Assembly: GCF_014836645.1 (NCBI RefSeq)
Contig: NZ_JACSQM010000010.1
Location: 27,507-91,506 of the forward strand
Source: Fictibacillus norfolkensis
GTDB taxonomy: Bacteria > Bacillota > Bacilli > Bacillales > Fictibacillaceae
Length of the DNA: 64,000 bases
Reading direction: 5' to 3'
A program made the translations under genes and the position numbers. The notes beneath the pieces were generated by a model. The model saw only the letters and a program-made list of their open reading frames with translations. It had not been told where the DNA came from and did no database searches. Below, piece by piece: positions 7,612 through 16,084 of the stretch. Position 1 is the first letter of the stretch, and each line of letters starts with the position of its first letter.

Positions 7612-9120
7612 TTATGCCTTTAGCTCCAATACTGCTAACTCATCTTTCTTCAATGTTTGTTCCGATGATACTGGAACAAGAATGGAGCCGACTACACAGA
7701 CGATAAAGTTAAGAGTCAGCCCGAGAACGCCACCATGAATTCCGTATATGGTTTTATACCCAGTAAGTGTGAGCAGTCCCGCAAGAATCGCACCGAGAAG
7801 CATTCCCCAGAAAACCGGTTTTGCCGCGAGACGCTTCCAGTACAACCCGAGCACGAAACCTGGGAACACTTGCACGAGCAGCTCAAATTTCAAAACAAAG
7901 ATTTCATAAAGCGTTCCTGGAGGATTCCATGCAATCCATAAAAGAAAGAAGATCGCAATGATACCTCCGATTTTCCCGACCATCACTTTTCGATGTTCTG
8001 ATGCGTTAGGGCTGATAAACTTTCCGTAAACATCGTTTGATAACATAGATGAGAAACTTAATAGAACAGAGTCAGCGGTCGAGATGATTGCCGCTACTAT
8101 TCCACCGAAGAAAATGATCATCATCCAATAATAAAAGCCATTGATCGCAGCGATCTTATTTGCCATTAACCCTACGAGCTGTTCAGATCCCGCTGCATCA
8201 AGTCCAGGAAAAAGCATGATTCCAACGATTCCGACAACAAATACAAGACCCGTTGTGATCGGCGGCATCCATGCCATTCGAGCGAATGATTTTTTCAGCG
8301 TCTTTTCACTTTGTGCTGAATAAATCCGCTGAACCGCATGTGGATAGATCGAGGCCCCTAGTCCAACGAGCACTAACATGCTAAACCAGTTCACCGATAC
8401 CTCCATTGCAGGCACACCTAGCTTATCGGGCTCGTTTGTGGCAATATACTTTGTTACTTCGGTAAAGTTTCCACCTACTAAATACAATGCACCAGCTAAG
8501 AATACAAATATTCCTATCATGAGCACGATTCCTTGCATAACATCAGTGAAGGCTACTGCCTTCATGCCTCCCATCCACTCATAAGCAAGCATGACCAGTA
8601 CGAATACAACAACAGCTATCTCATAAGGAATCGTTCCGCCAGTCATACCCGCTACCGCTTGTCCGATCGCGACCAATTGTTCTAATAGATAGTTTCCTAG
8701 CCCCCATAACATGAGAAAGATACTTAATAACGTTACGGCTTTCGACTTAAAACGAAATTCCAGCCAATCCGTAGGCGTTACGAAGTTCCTGCGCTTTGAC
8801 ACCACGTACAGTCTTGGTGCAAACAAAAGATAGATTCCGATGATGATCGTCATAAAGGAGATCGACTGCAGCCAAGAGAAACCTGTCCGGTATCCGGTCG
8901 GTGCATACCCAACAATGGTGTTTCCACTGTACTGCGTCGCATAGAGAGTAAAGAATAACGCGATGAATCCTAGATTTCGTCCTGCCAAATAATAACCTGA
9001 AAGACTATGATGCAGGTTCGAGTCCCCTTTACCAGAGAAATACCCGATTAATAGCATAACTATCGCGAATACACTTAATATGATGATGCCGTCCATACCG
9101 GCAAACGTTAAATTATCCAT
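7612..9120 (-). CDS. Sodium:solute symporter family protein
   Basis: At 502 residues with about 13 helices this is a full-length SSS transporter. Key parts include GYYLAGRNLGFIALFFTLYA after helix 1, the substrate region TQYSGNTIVGYAPTGYRTG, and the Na+-site helix STADSVLLSFSSMLSND. Related proteins take up pantothenate, proline, acetate or other carboxylates with sodium. It overlaps its DUF3311 partner by 8 bases, a pairing widespread in Bacillota, and sits in the catabolic operon, so a carboxylate substrate is likely. Confidence 0.85.
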   Translation of the reverse strand: MDNLTFAGMDGIIILSVFAIVMLLIGYFSGKGDSNLHHSLSGYYLAGRNLGFIALFFTLYATQYSGNTIVGYAPTGYRTGFSWLQSISFMTIIIGIYLLFAPRLYVVSKRRNFVTPTDWLEFRFKSKAVTLLSIFLMLWGLGNYLLEQLVAIGQAVAGMTGGTIPYEIAVVVFVLVMLAYEWMGGMKAVAFTDVMQGIVLMIGIFVFLAGALYLVGGNFTEVTKYIATNEPDKLGVPAMEVSVNWFSMLVLVGLGASIYPHAVQRIYSAQSEKTLKKSFARMAWMPPITTGLVFVVGIVGIMLFPGLDAAGSEQLVGLMANKIAAINGFYYWMMIIFFGGIVAAIISTADSVLLSFSSMLSNDVYGKFISPNASEHRKVMVGKIGGIIAIFFLLWIAWNPPGTLYEIFVLKFELLVQVFPGFVLGLYWKRLAAKPVFWGMLLGAILAGLLTLTGYKTIYGIHGGVLGLTLNFIVCVVGSILVPVSSEQTLKKDELAVLELKA

Positions 9121-9379
9121 GCTTGACCTCCTCCTCTCTCTTTGCCGCTTCTTCTTCCTCTTCCACGATGTTCCATTGTGAGATGCAAAGCCAGCTCAAG
9201 TAAGCTCCCATAACAAGGGTGAAGAATGTAGAGATGAACGCCCAAAGTGGAAAACCGAAGATGAACGGTTCCACTGCACCTTCAGGAAAATACCACGGGA
9301 CGATTAGTACAACATTGATGAAGAGTAAGACCCATATCCACTTTTTGCGGATCGGTTCTTTGATAGACTTGGTTTTCAT
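9113..9379 (-). CDS. DUF3311 small subunit of the sodium symporter
   Basis: An 88-residue protein with two hydrophobic helices (WVLLFINVVLIVPWYF; LWAFISTFFTLVMGAYLSWL) and a highly acidic/basic tail (EEEEEAAKREEEVKHG). DUF3311 proteins are co-encoded with SSS transporters and presumed to be accessory subunits. AAGGAGGGTAATTTT precedes the ATG. It overlaps the symporter gene by 8 bases. Confidence 0.8.
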   Translation of the reverse strand: MKTKSIKEPIRKKWIWVLLFINVVLIVPWYFPEGAVEPFIFGFPLWAFISTFFTLVMGAYLSWLCISQWNIVEEEEEAAKREEEVKHG

Positions 9380-9446
9380 AAAATTACCCTCCTTTTAACT
9401 TTTGAGTTCCTTGGAGCTGATAATCTATGATGCAAAGCTTAGTGTG

Positions 9447-10064
9447 TCAGATTGAACCGTGTTCTAATTTGTAATAGATGCGGTGACGATCTTCAAAGCT
9501 ATCAATCTTGCTTTGATGTTCGAGCGTAGAACCAATTTCATCGAGCCCTTTTAGCAATAACCTTTTCCGATAAGGAGTCACTTCGAAATGCGCTTGAAAT
9601 TCATGGGAATCAGTAACTGTCTGATTCTCTAGATCGACGGTGACTTCATAACCTGATTTCGTTGTTACGAGCTGAAACAGTTGGTTGATTTGGTCTTCAG
9701 AAAGAACGATCGGCAACATTCCGTTTTTAAAGCAGTTGTTATAAAAAATGTCCGCAAATGATGGCGCGATGATTACTTGAAATCCATAATCGGCTAATGT
9801 CCAAGGTGCGTGTTCACGAGACGAACCACAGCCGAAGTTCTTCCTCCCAAGCAGAATGGACGAACCCTTATAACGTGGTTCATTTAAGACAAAATCCTGT
9901 CTTTCCTCTCCGTCCTCAAACCGCCAATCATAGAACAGAAACTGGCCATAGCCTGTTCGCTCTGTTCGTTTCAGAAACTGTTTTGGAATGATTGCATCCG
10001 TATCGACGTTATCCACATCAAGGGGTGCAACGGTACCTGTTAATGATGTAAATGGCTTCACCAT
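9447..10064 (-). CDS. leuD: 3-isopropylmalate dehydratase small subunit homologue (LeuD)
   Basis: The 205-residue protein is normal length for LeuD. It has [19 protein letters not shown] near the N-terminus, the swivelling-domain motif [17 protein letters not shown], and [19 protein letters not shown]. LeuD completes the active site of LeuC. It overlaps leuC by 7 bases. There is no leuA or leuB nearby; the partners are a CoA-transferase and transporters, so it more likely acts catabolically (2- or 3-isopropylmalate, or citramalate/citraconate) than in leucine synthesis. Sequence alone does not show a substrate shift. Confidence 0.88.
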   Translation of the reverse strand: MVKPFTSLTGTVAPLDVDNVDTDAIIPKQFLKRTERTGYGQFLFYDWRFEDGEERQDFVLNEPRYKGSSILLGRKNFGCGSSREHAPWTLADYGFQVIIAPSFADIFYNNCFKNGMLPIVLSEDQINQLFQLVTTKSGYEVTVDLENQTVTDSHEFQAHFEVTPYRKRLLLKGLDEIGSTLEHQSKIDSFEDRHRIYYKLEHGSI

Positions 10065-11485
10065 GAGCGCACCTCCTCACGTTCTCTTGTGACCCAATTT
10101 CGAACGTCCACAAAATGCCCTGTAATCGCAGCCGCTGCAGCCATCTCAGGACTAACAAGATGTGTGCGTGCTCCCTTTCCTTGCCTGCCTTCAAAATTTC
10201 GGTTTGACGTAGATGCGCAACGTTCACCTTCCAATACAATATCTTCATTCATCCCGAGACACATGCTGCAGCCTGATTCACGCCAATCAAAGCCAGCCTT
10301 TATAAAAATTTGATCTATGCCTTCTTCCTCCGCTTGCCGTTTCACCCTTTGCGATCCTGGCACAACAAGTGCTGTAACAGAATCAGCTACTTTGTAACCG
10401 CTTACGATTTTAGCCGCTTTTCGGAGGTCTTCGATACGGCTGTTCGTGCATGAACCGATGAACACCTTATCAAGTTTAACTTCTTCAAAAGGCGTATTAG
10501 ATGATACCCCCATGTATTGTAGAGATTTTTCTCCTGCTTTTCTTTGGTCGAAAGGAAGGCTATCTATTGACGGAACCACATCTGTAATCCCTGCTACTTG
10601 ACCCGGATTCGTTCCCCACGTGACTTGAGGCACGACAACACTCACATCAAAGTCCACCGTCTTATCAAAAACGGCATCATCATCTGTGTACAATGACCTC
10701 CATTCTATAAGTGCGTCATCCCAAAGCTCGTCTTTTGGTGCGTACTTCTTATTCTTTATATAGTTAAACGTGACGTCGTCCGGCTGGATTAGACCCGCTC
10801 GTGCACCCATCTCGATTGACATGTTGCATACAGTCATTCTTTCTTCCATCGTTAAGTGACGAATGACTTCTCCTCGGTATTCAATCACATACCCTGTCGC
10901 AAAATCGTGACCAAGCTTTCCGATCAGAGACAAAATCAGATCTTTTGCGGACGTTCCTTTTGGAAGTTCTCCTTCGATATTGATCGCCAGTGTCTTTGCC
11001 TTATCTTGTTTCAGCGTCTGTGTAGCGAGAACGTGTTCCACTTCACTCGTTCCGATTCCAAAAGCAAGTGCACCGAAAGCACCATGTGTGGATGTATGAC
11101 TGTCTCCACATACAATCGTCTGACCGGGCTGTGTGATCCCTAGTTCAGGCGCTATCACATGGACGATTCCTTGATGCTCACTAGTGAGATCAAACAATCG
11201 GATACCAAAGTCATGGCAGTTCTCTTCTAACGTTCTTACTTGCTTTTTCGCCACGTCATCCCGAAACGGTATCGAACGATCTGTTGTCGGAATGCTATGG
11301 TCCATCGTTGCTACGGTTAAGTCTGGTCTCCGGACATGTCTATTGTTCAGCCTGAGCCCTTCGAACGCTTGCGGTGATGTTACTTCGTGGATAAGATGCA
11401 GATCAATGTACAAAATTGAAGGCTGATCTTCTCCTGAATAAACCACATGTTTGTCGTAAATTTTATCGTATAGTGTTTTCCCCAT
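10058..11485 (-). CDS. leuC: 3-isopropylmalate dehydratase large subunit homologue (LeuC)
   Basis: The 475-residue aconitase-family protein has all three [4Fe-4S] ligands: Cys346 in [13 protein letters not shown], and Cys406 and Cys409 in [31 protein letters not shown] and the C-terminal [19 protein letters not shown] are standard bacterial LeuC features. The AAGGAGGAAAACATA site before the ATG is strong. The enzyme reversibly dehydrates and rehydrates a branched malate. The context (CaiB-type CoA-transferase upstream, symporters downstream, HMG-CoA lyase across the divergent promoter) argues for a degradative isomerase or hydratase role. Confidence 0.9.
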   Translation of the reverse strand: MGKTLYDKIYDKHVVYSGEDQPSILYIDLHLIHEVTSPQAFEGLRLNNRHVRRPDLTVATMDHSIPTTDRSIPFRDDVAKKQVRTLEENCHDFGIRLFDLTSEHQGIVHVIAPELGITQPGQTIVCGDSHTSTHGAFGALAFGIGTSEVEHVLATQTLKQDKAKTLAINIEGELPKGTSAKDLILSLIGKLGHDFATGYVIEYRGEVIRHLTMEERMTVCNMSIEMGARAGLIQPDDVTFNYIKNKKYAPKDELWDDALIEWRSLYTDDDAVFDKTVDFDVSVVVPQVTWGTNPGQVAGITDVVPSIDSLPFDQRKAGEKSLQYMGVSSNTPFEEVKLDKVFIGSCTNSRIEDLRKAAKIVSGYKVADSVTALVVPGSQRVKRQAEEEGIDQIFIKAGFDWRESGCSMCLGMNEDIVLEGERCASTSNRNFEGRQGKGARTHLVSPEMAAAAAITGHFVDVRNWVTREREEVRSW

Positions 11486-11506
11486 TATGTTTTCCTCCTT
11501 CCTTTT

Positions 11507-12706
11507 TTAGATGACGTTCGTTTCTTTCAACCTTTGAATTTCGTTCTCGCTGTATCCGAGCCAATCTCGATATACTTCTTCATTATGCTTACCCATCACT
11601 TCAGGACCGACATGCTTTACTTTTCCTGGAGTACGGCTTAGTTTCGGTACGATACCTGGCATCGAGAAGTCACCGAGTTCTGGATGTTCGATGTTCAAGA
11701 TCATCTCGCGTTCTTTATAATGAGGATCTTCTAAGATCTCTTTTGCTGTATAGATCAACCCGGATGGAACGCCTTTTTCATCTAAAATATCTAACGCATC
11801 TTGGGCGTCCATCGATTTCGTCCAATCTTCAATCAGCATGTCGAGCACCTTCATGTTCTCGCCTCGTGCATGATGGGTCGCAAAACGCGGATCATCGGCA
11901 AGATACGGCTCTCCCATGGCTTCACATAACCGGCGGAACACACCGTCTGCATTCGCCCCAATTACGATGTACGTCTTATCTTTCGTAAAATAAATGTTTG
12001 AAGGTGCGACACCTGGGAGAATGTTGCCCATGCGTTCGCGGATATAGCCGGCAAACAGATAATCTGGAATCAGACTTTCCATAACTGAGAAAACCGATTC
12101 ATAAAGAGCTGTGTCTACCACCTGCCCCACTCCTGAACGCTCTCTTTCGTGGATAGCGACTAAACAGCCGATCGTTGAAAAGAGTGCAGCGAGCGTGTCC
12201 CCAATGGATACTCCGATTCGTGACGGCGGCCGATCTGGGAAACCAGTGACATTACGCAGTCCACCCATCGCTTCTCCGACACTTCCGAAACCAGCGCGAT
12301 GTTTGTAAGGTCCAGTCTGTCCGTATCCGGATGTCCGGACCATAATGAGCTTCGGATTGATTTCAGATAACACTTCATAGGAGATGTTCCACTTCTCCAT
12401 CGTTCCCGGTCTGAAATTCTCGATGATTACGTCAGCGTCTTTGACCATCTCTTTTAGGATGGACTGACCCTCTTCGACCCTTAAGTTTAGCGTGACGGAC
12501 TTTTTGTTACGTGACTGAATCGGCCACCATAGTCCGACGCCGTCCTTGGACTGTCCCCAGTTTCTCATCGGATCTGATTTTCCAGGGGGTTCCACCTTAA
12601 TAACTTCAGCACCAAAGTCCGCGAGAAGTCTTCCCGAAAAAGGTCCGGCCAAAAGTGTTCCAAGCTCGATTACACGAATGTTTTCTAAAGGAAGTTGATC
12701 GGACAT
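11507..12706 (-). CDS. CaiB/BaiF family (class III) CoA-transferase
   Basis: The 399-residue protein starts best at ATG 12706, which follows GGAGGGATAAC; a longer frame to 12742 lacks a site. Features include LPLENIRVIELGTLLAGPF, GADVIIENFRPG-type text (ADVIIENFRPGTMEKW), and VVDTALYESVFSVMESL with the catalytic Asp that forms the acyl-aspartyl intermediate. Class III enzymes move CoA between carboxylic acids, for example from succinyl-CoA to itaconate, citramalate, formate or carnitine. As first gene of the seven-gene operon it probably activates the imported acid for the lyase encoded at 13.6 kb. Confidence 0.88.
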   Translation of the reverse strand: MSDQLPLENIRVIELGTLLAGPFSGRLLADFGAEVIKVEPPGKSDPMRNWGQSKDGVGLWWPIQSRNKKSVTLNLRVEEGQSILKEMVKDADVIIENFRPGTMEKWNISYEVLSEINPKLIMVRTSGYGQTGPYKHRAGFGSVGEAMGGLRNVTGFPDRPPSRIGVSIGDTLAALFSTIGCLVAIHERERSGVGQVVDTALYESVFSVMESLIPDYLFAGYIRERMGNILPGVAPSNIYFTKDKTYIVIGANADGVFRRLCEAMGEPYLADDPRFATHHARGENMKVLDMLIEDWTKSMDAQDALDILDEKGVPSGLIYTAKEILEDPHYKEREMILNIEHPELGDFSMPGIVPKLSRTPGKVKHVGPEVMGKHNEEVYRDWLGYSENEIQRLKETNVI

Positions 12707-12773
12707 GTTATCCCTCCATTGCATTATTTTTATAATAATCATAATTTTCTTAATATTTATATCAAATTAACGC

Positions 12774-12785
12774 TTTGTATACAAA
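12774..12785. promoter_or_regulatory. GntR/FCD operator, site 1
   Basis: TTTGTATACAAA is a perfect palindrome of the TNGTNTACNA type bound by FadR/GntR (FCD) regulators. It lies 68 nt upstream of the CoA-transferase start, in its promoter region. Confidence 0.65.
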
Positions 12786-12890
12786 CAGTCAATGGGTAAT
12801 TTTGATTTTATTTTAAAAACTTCTACAAACCCTTGATTTTACTGAACTCAAAATATTAGTTTTCAGAAAATTATTGCAACTCATTTTATG

Positions 12891-12902
12891 TTTGTATACA
12901 AT
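12891..12902. promoter_or_regulatory. GntR/FCD operator, site 2
   Basis: The same palindrome core TTGTATACAA recurs 22 nt before the GntR start codon, where binding would block its own transcription. The two sites are 117 bp apart. Confidence 0.65.
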
Positions 12903-12923
12903 ACGATTAAGGAGTGGTTATAT

Positions 12924-13598
12924 ATGGATGCCTATAAATATATAAAAGAAGCTATCATACACGGAAAATACGAGCCTGGGATGAGGCTTGGAGAGGAGTC
13001 TCTCGCGAAAGAGCTAAGCTTGAGCAGAACTCCGATCAGAGAAGCGATTAAGCAGCTGGAATCAGAAGGTCTTGTGATTCCTTTAAAGCGCGGCGTGAGT
13101 GTACGTAACTTTACACGCGAAGACATTCAGCAAATCTATGACCTTCGTACACTCTTAGAAGGATACGCGGCAAGCCAGGCTGCTCTTCACCGTACAGAGG
13201 AAGATATCGAAAACATGAAAGAAGCAAATTCACGATACGAAGAAGCGATTGAGCGCTATAAGGAAGCAGACCTAGATTCTATTAAAGAGATCGTGAACTT
13301 TAACCAGCAGTTTCATGAAGCTATCATTTCAGCATGCAACAACCCCCACATCTACTTTCATCTATCAAAAGTAGTCGTAGTACCTCTGGTGTTCCGTTCG
13401 TTCTATTGGTATGAATCATTTGAACTGAAGCGTTCTTTAGAGGTTCATAAAACGATTCTTTCATCGATTCAAAATCAGGATTCAGAACGCGCACGGGTTG
13501 CGATGACTGAGCACATCTATCAAGGTCGTGATCAAGTCCTTGCTCATCTGGAGGAAATAAAAAAAATCCATGTATTGAAGGAGGATACTCATGATTGA
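12924..13598 (+). CDS. GntR family regulator with FCD domain
   Basis: Start chosen at ATG 12924 behind AAGGAGTGG; the frame is open further up but would include the operator. The 224-residue protein begins DAYKYIKEAIIHGKYEPGMR, then the winged HTH (LAKELSLSRTPIREAIKQLE) and VIPLKRGVSVRNF. The C-terminal FCD helical domain starts at QQIYDLRTLLEGYAA and includes the metal/ligand residues around NQQFHEAIISACNN and the final H-x-Y. FCD regulators bind small carboxylates or CoA intermediates. It overlaps the lyase gene by 8 bases and probably controls both divergent units. Confidence 0.88.
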   Translation: MDAYKYIKEAIIHGKYEPGMRLGEESLAKELSLSRTPIREAIKQLESEGLVIPLKRGVSVRNFTREDIQQIYDLRTLLEGYAASQAALHRTEEDIENMKEANSRYEEAIERYKEADLDSIKEIVNFNQQFHEAIISACNNPHIYFHLSKVVVVPLVFRSFYWYESFELKRSLEVHKTILSSIQNQDSERARVAMTEHIYQGRDQVLAHLEEIKKIHVLKEDTHD

Positions 13599-14472
13599 AA
13601 TCTGTGAAGTAGGACCACGCGACGGTCTTCAGAACGAACCAAAGCTCGTCTCTACGGAAACAAAGGTTGAACTCATCAAGAAGCTCATAGACTCTGGCAT
13701 CAGAATCATTGAAGCTGTATCATTCGTGAACAAAAAAGTCGTCCCTCAGATGGCAGATGCCGAAGAAGTAATGCGTCTCGTTCCGAAACGTGATGATGTT
13801 CGTTATGCAGGACTTGTCCTAAGCCGATCAGGTCTTGAACGTGCGCTACATACAGACGTAGACTTCCTTCATGTCGTCACAACAACAAGTGACTCTTTTA
13901 ATCTACGAAATGCTAAACGAACGGTGGACCAGGCAGTTGAGGAACTGACGAAGGTCATCGAGGAAGGTGCAACTTCAAAAGGAGTGGCTGGTGTGCTCGG
14001 AACCGCATTCGGATGTCCGTTTGAAGGTGAAGTTCCGCTCTCTAAAGTTTTAAATGTTGCGGAATCATTCTTAAAAGCTGGGTGTACCGAGATCACACTT
14101 GCAGACACGACTGGAATGGCTAATCCCCTGCAAGTTCAAAACGTCGTTTCAGCCTTTCAGCAAGAATTCGGTAAAGAACTAACACTCGGACTTCACTTCC
14201 ATAACACGCGAGGACTGGGATTAGCCAACATTCTTGCCGGCTATCAAGCTGGTGTCACCCGCTTTGATTCATCAATCGGTGGATTAGGGGGTTGTCCGTT
14301 CGCACCTAAAGCTGTAGGTAATGTATGTACTGAGGATATGATTAACATGTTTAGAGGGATGAATGTGGAGACAGGGGCAGACCTAAAGAGTTTGGTAGAA
14401 GCAGCTAAGTGGCTAGAACATAGTATGGAACGGCAGTTGGATGGTATGTTGATGAAGGTAGGAATTGCCTAG
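13591..14472 (+). CDS. HMG-CoA lyase family enzyme
   Basis: The 293-residue DRE-TIM metalloenzyme has the catalytic EVGPRDGLQNE at the N-terminus, the metal-binding HFH of LTLGLHFHNTRGLGLAN, and the flexible loop IGGLGGCPFAPKAVGNV with the conserved Cys. These are the hallmarks of 3-hydroxy-3-methylglutaryl-CoA lyase, which splits HMG-CoA to acetyl-CoA and acetoacetate. No leucine-degradation genes (methylcrotonyl-CoA carboxylase, enoyl hydratase) are adjacent, and the divergent operon has CoA-transferase and LeuCD. A related branched 3-hydroxyacyl-CoA such as citramalyl-CoA is therefore a reasonable alternative substrate. Confidence 0.88.
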   Translation: MIEICEVGPRDGLQNEPKLVSTETKVELIKKLIDSGIRIIEAVSFVNKKVVPQMADAEEVMRLVPKRDDVRYAGLVLSRSGLERALHTDVDFLHVVTTTSDSFNLRNAKRTVDQAVEELTKVIEEGATSKGVAGVLGTAFGCPFEGEVPLSKVLNVAESFLKAGCTEITLADTTGMANPLQVQNVVSAFQQEFGKELTLGLHFHNTRGLGLANILAGYQAGVTRFDSSIGGLGGCPFAPKAVGNVCTEDMINMFRGMNVETGADLKSLVEAAKWLEHSMERQLDGMLMKVGIA

Positions 14473-14510
14473 TTCCCCTTAATAAATACCACTCGTGAGA
14501 ACGGATGGTC

Positions 14511-14537
14511 AGGCTGTTGAGAAACTCTCGACAGCCT
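14511..14537. repeat. Hairpin downstream of the lyase gene
   Basis: AGGCTGTTGAG (14511-14521) pairs with CTCGACAGCCT (14527-14537) with one G-U pair. No U-tract follows, so it is a poor terminator on either strand; it could mark an mRNA end or be an old element end. Confidence 0.35.
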
Positions 14538-14572
14538 AAGCTTAAGGATAATTATTCTTTTAACCTTACCTT

Positions 14573-15583
14573 TTATAATTGAATATTCTTTTGAGGAGTC
14601 CAAATATCAGTAAACCCATTTTCTTTAGAGTACTGATAAATCTCTATTAATTTTTTTTCATTATAAACCTTCATGTCTGGTCTTTGATTTAAGGATGGAT
14701 TATTTTTTAATTCCACATTTCTATCTATGAGAAAGTGTAGAAATGTATCTACTGCTAACTTATCATTTTTAGATAAATTACAAGGACTACAGGAAATGAC
14801 CAAGTTCCATAATTGATCAGTTTGAACAAAACTCCAAGGAATAAAATGATCAACATGGATAGACCCTTTTTTCTTAATTTCTTTACCACAATAAAAACAC
14901 TTGTCATTATAAAAAGATGATAAAAGGAAGTAAAATTCATTCAGTGAAGATCTTTTAGATACATTTTCAACTTTCATAAGAAGATTAGTAATATCACCTT
15001 TTTGGTTGAACTTTTCTAAAAATAATACAAGGTGATAGTTCGTTAAATATGTTAGCACTTTCTGAAACCGTTGCATAAACGAGTAATAGCTAGGATTTAT
15101 TTTAATAGATTCTTTCTTATTATCAAAATCATAGATTGTACTATTAGTATCACCGTATATAGCACCCATAACATTCAACTTTGCCTTCTTTTTTACTTTT
15201 GTAATGATTTCAAGTTGTAGCTCTTCAGCTAGTTTATAAAAAACAAATGTATTTGGTACATTATACTTTTCTTTAATCTCTATAAGTAATTTTTGTACCT
15301 CAGCTTTTTTTCCAGTCATATTAATTTGGTTAAGGTTATGGTGAATTACTAGATTCCAATATATTTTAGAAAAGCTGTTAAATAAAAGATCATAGGTTAA
15401 TTCTAATTTTTCATTTACATTATAAAGATTCTCCAAAATTGATTTAATCAAGACGAATTTATATGTTGTGGAATTTTTAGATTTTGGAGAAAAGATATAA
15501 TTGAAGTGTCCCCAGATTTCCTTGTCAGTCAGATATTTAACTGTCATTTCACCTACTTGTAATTTGTGGCTCAATGCCAACAT
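14573..15583 (-). CDS. HNH endonuclease-domain protein
   Basis: The 336-residue protein (or 324 from an alternative ATG at 15547) has a zinc-coordinated HNH core in its last third: CFYCGKEIKKKGSIHVDHFI with CxxC and the catalytic HVDH, then WNLVISCSPCNLSKND with a second CxxC. The N-terminal ~220 residues are helical, Lys/Asn-rich and unlike any domain I know. The DNA is visibly more AT-rich than its neighbours, which suggests transfer. HNH proteins with unknown N-terminal sensors often serve in phage defence or mobile elements; this is only inferred. Confidence 0.7.
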   Translation of the reverse strand: MLALSHKLQVGEMTVKYLTDKEIWGHFNYIFSPKSKNSTTYKFVLIKSILENLYNVNEKLELTYDLLFNSFSKIYWNLVIHHNLNQINMTGKKAEVQKLLIEIKEKYNVPNTFVFYKLAEELQLEIITKVKKKAKLNVMGAIYGDTNSTIYDFDNKKESIKINPSYYSFMQRFQKVLTYLTNYHLVLFLEKFNQKGDITNLLMKVENVSKRSSLNEFYFLLSSFYNDKCFYCGKEIKKKGSIHVDHFIPWSFVQTDQLWNLVISCSPCNLSKNDKLAVDTFLHFLIDRNVELKNNPSLNQRPDMKVYNEKKLIEIYQYSKENGFTDIWTPQKNIQL

Positions 15584-15650
15584 CTCTTCCCTGTTTTGAC
15601 TTTAATATCGCAATATTTATAAGTATAATTAAATACAATGTAAATAGGAT

Positions 15651-15971
15651 TTATTCTGCATCGATTAGAAAGACACGTTCCTGAAATCCTCCGCGTTTTT
15701 CTGCTTTTTCCTGCCTTACTTTTTCAATTTCATAGAAGTCTACTCCATGAACTTTGGCTAATGCATACATTAATTCAAGAAGGTCAGCCAGTTCTTCAAC
15801 AGCATCCTTGTCATTATCAGCTGCAGCATACTCATCTAGCTCTTCATAACATTTTCTCTTTAACTCTTTTATGTAGTCAGTTTCAGATAGAATAGTAGTG
15901 TTAAAGGAAGCACCAGTTCTTTCAATGATTTCTGGAATACGATCACGGACAAGCTTGTTGTATGTAGGCAT
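15651..15971 (-). CDS. MazG-like NTP pyrophosphohydrolase
   Basis: A 106-residue protein starting MPTYNKLVRDRIPEIIERTG, the hallmark of the small all-alpha NTP-PPase / phosphoribosyl-ATP pyrophosphohydrolase-like family. The metal-binding acidic residues are in KCYEELDEYAAA and AVEELADLLELMYAL (EExxE ... ExxD pattern). Members hydrolyse abnormal or excess (d)NTPs to monophosphates. It is a single gene between the HNH protein and the helicase. Confidence 0.8.
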   Translation of the reverse strand: MPTYNKLVRDRIPEIIERTGASFNTTILSETDYIKELKRKCYEELDEYAAADNDKDAVEELADLLELMYALAKVHGVDFYEIEKVRQEKAEKRGGFQERVFLIDAE

Positions 15972-16041
15972 AGTTATTTCCCCTTTTATTGTTTTATTTC
16001 AATAATACCAGTAAATGCATACCAGAAAAAGTAATCCAAAA

Positions 16042-16072
16042 GAAAAGCACTTGTCCACCAAACAAGTGTCAG
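16042..16072 (-). terminator. Terminator after the helicase gene
   Basis: CACTTGT (16048-16054) and ACAAGTG (16062-16068) form the stem; on the minus strand a T-rich run follows. Confidence 0.55.
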
Positions 16073-16084
16073 TTTGATAATTAT

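Noticed and set aside
10018..10248. A 76-codon minus-strand frame across the leuC-leuD junction
   Set aside because: It overlaps both genes out of frame; leuC and leuD account for the sequence.
9447..11485. Leucine biosynthetic leuCD
   Set aside because: Sequence alone permits it, but leuA, leuB and ilv genes are absent and the operon partners are catabolic; kept as family names only.
14511..14537. Terminator for the HMG-CoA lyase gene
   Set aside because: Good stem but no U-tract on either strand, so listed only as a hairpin.
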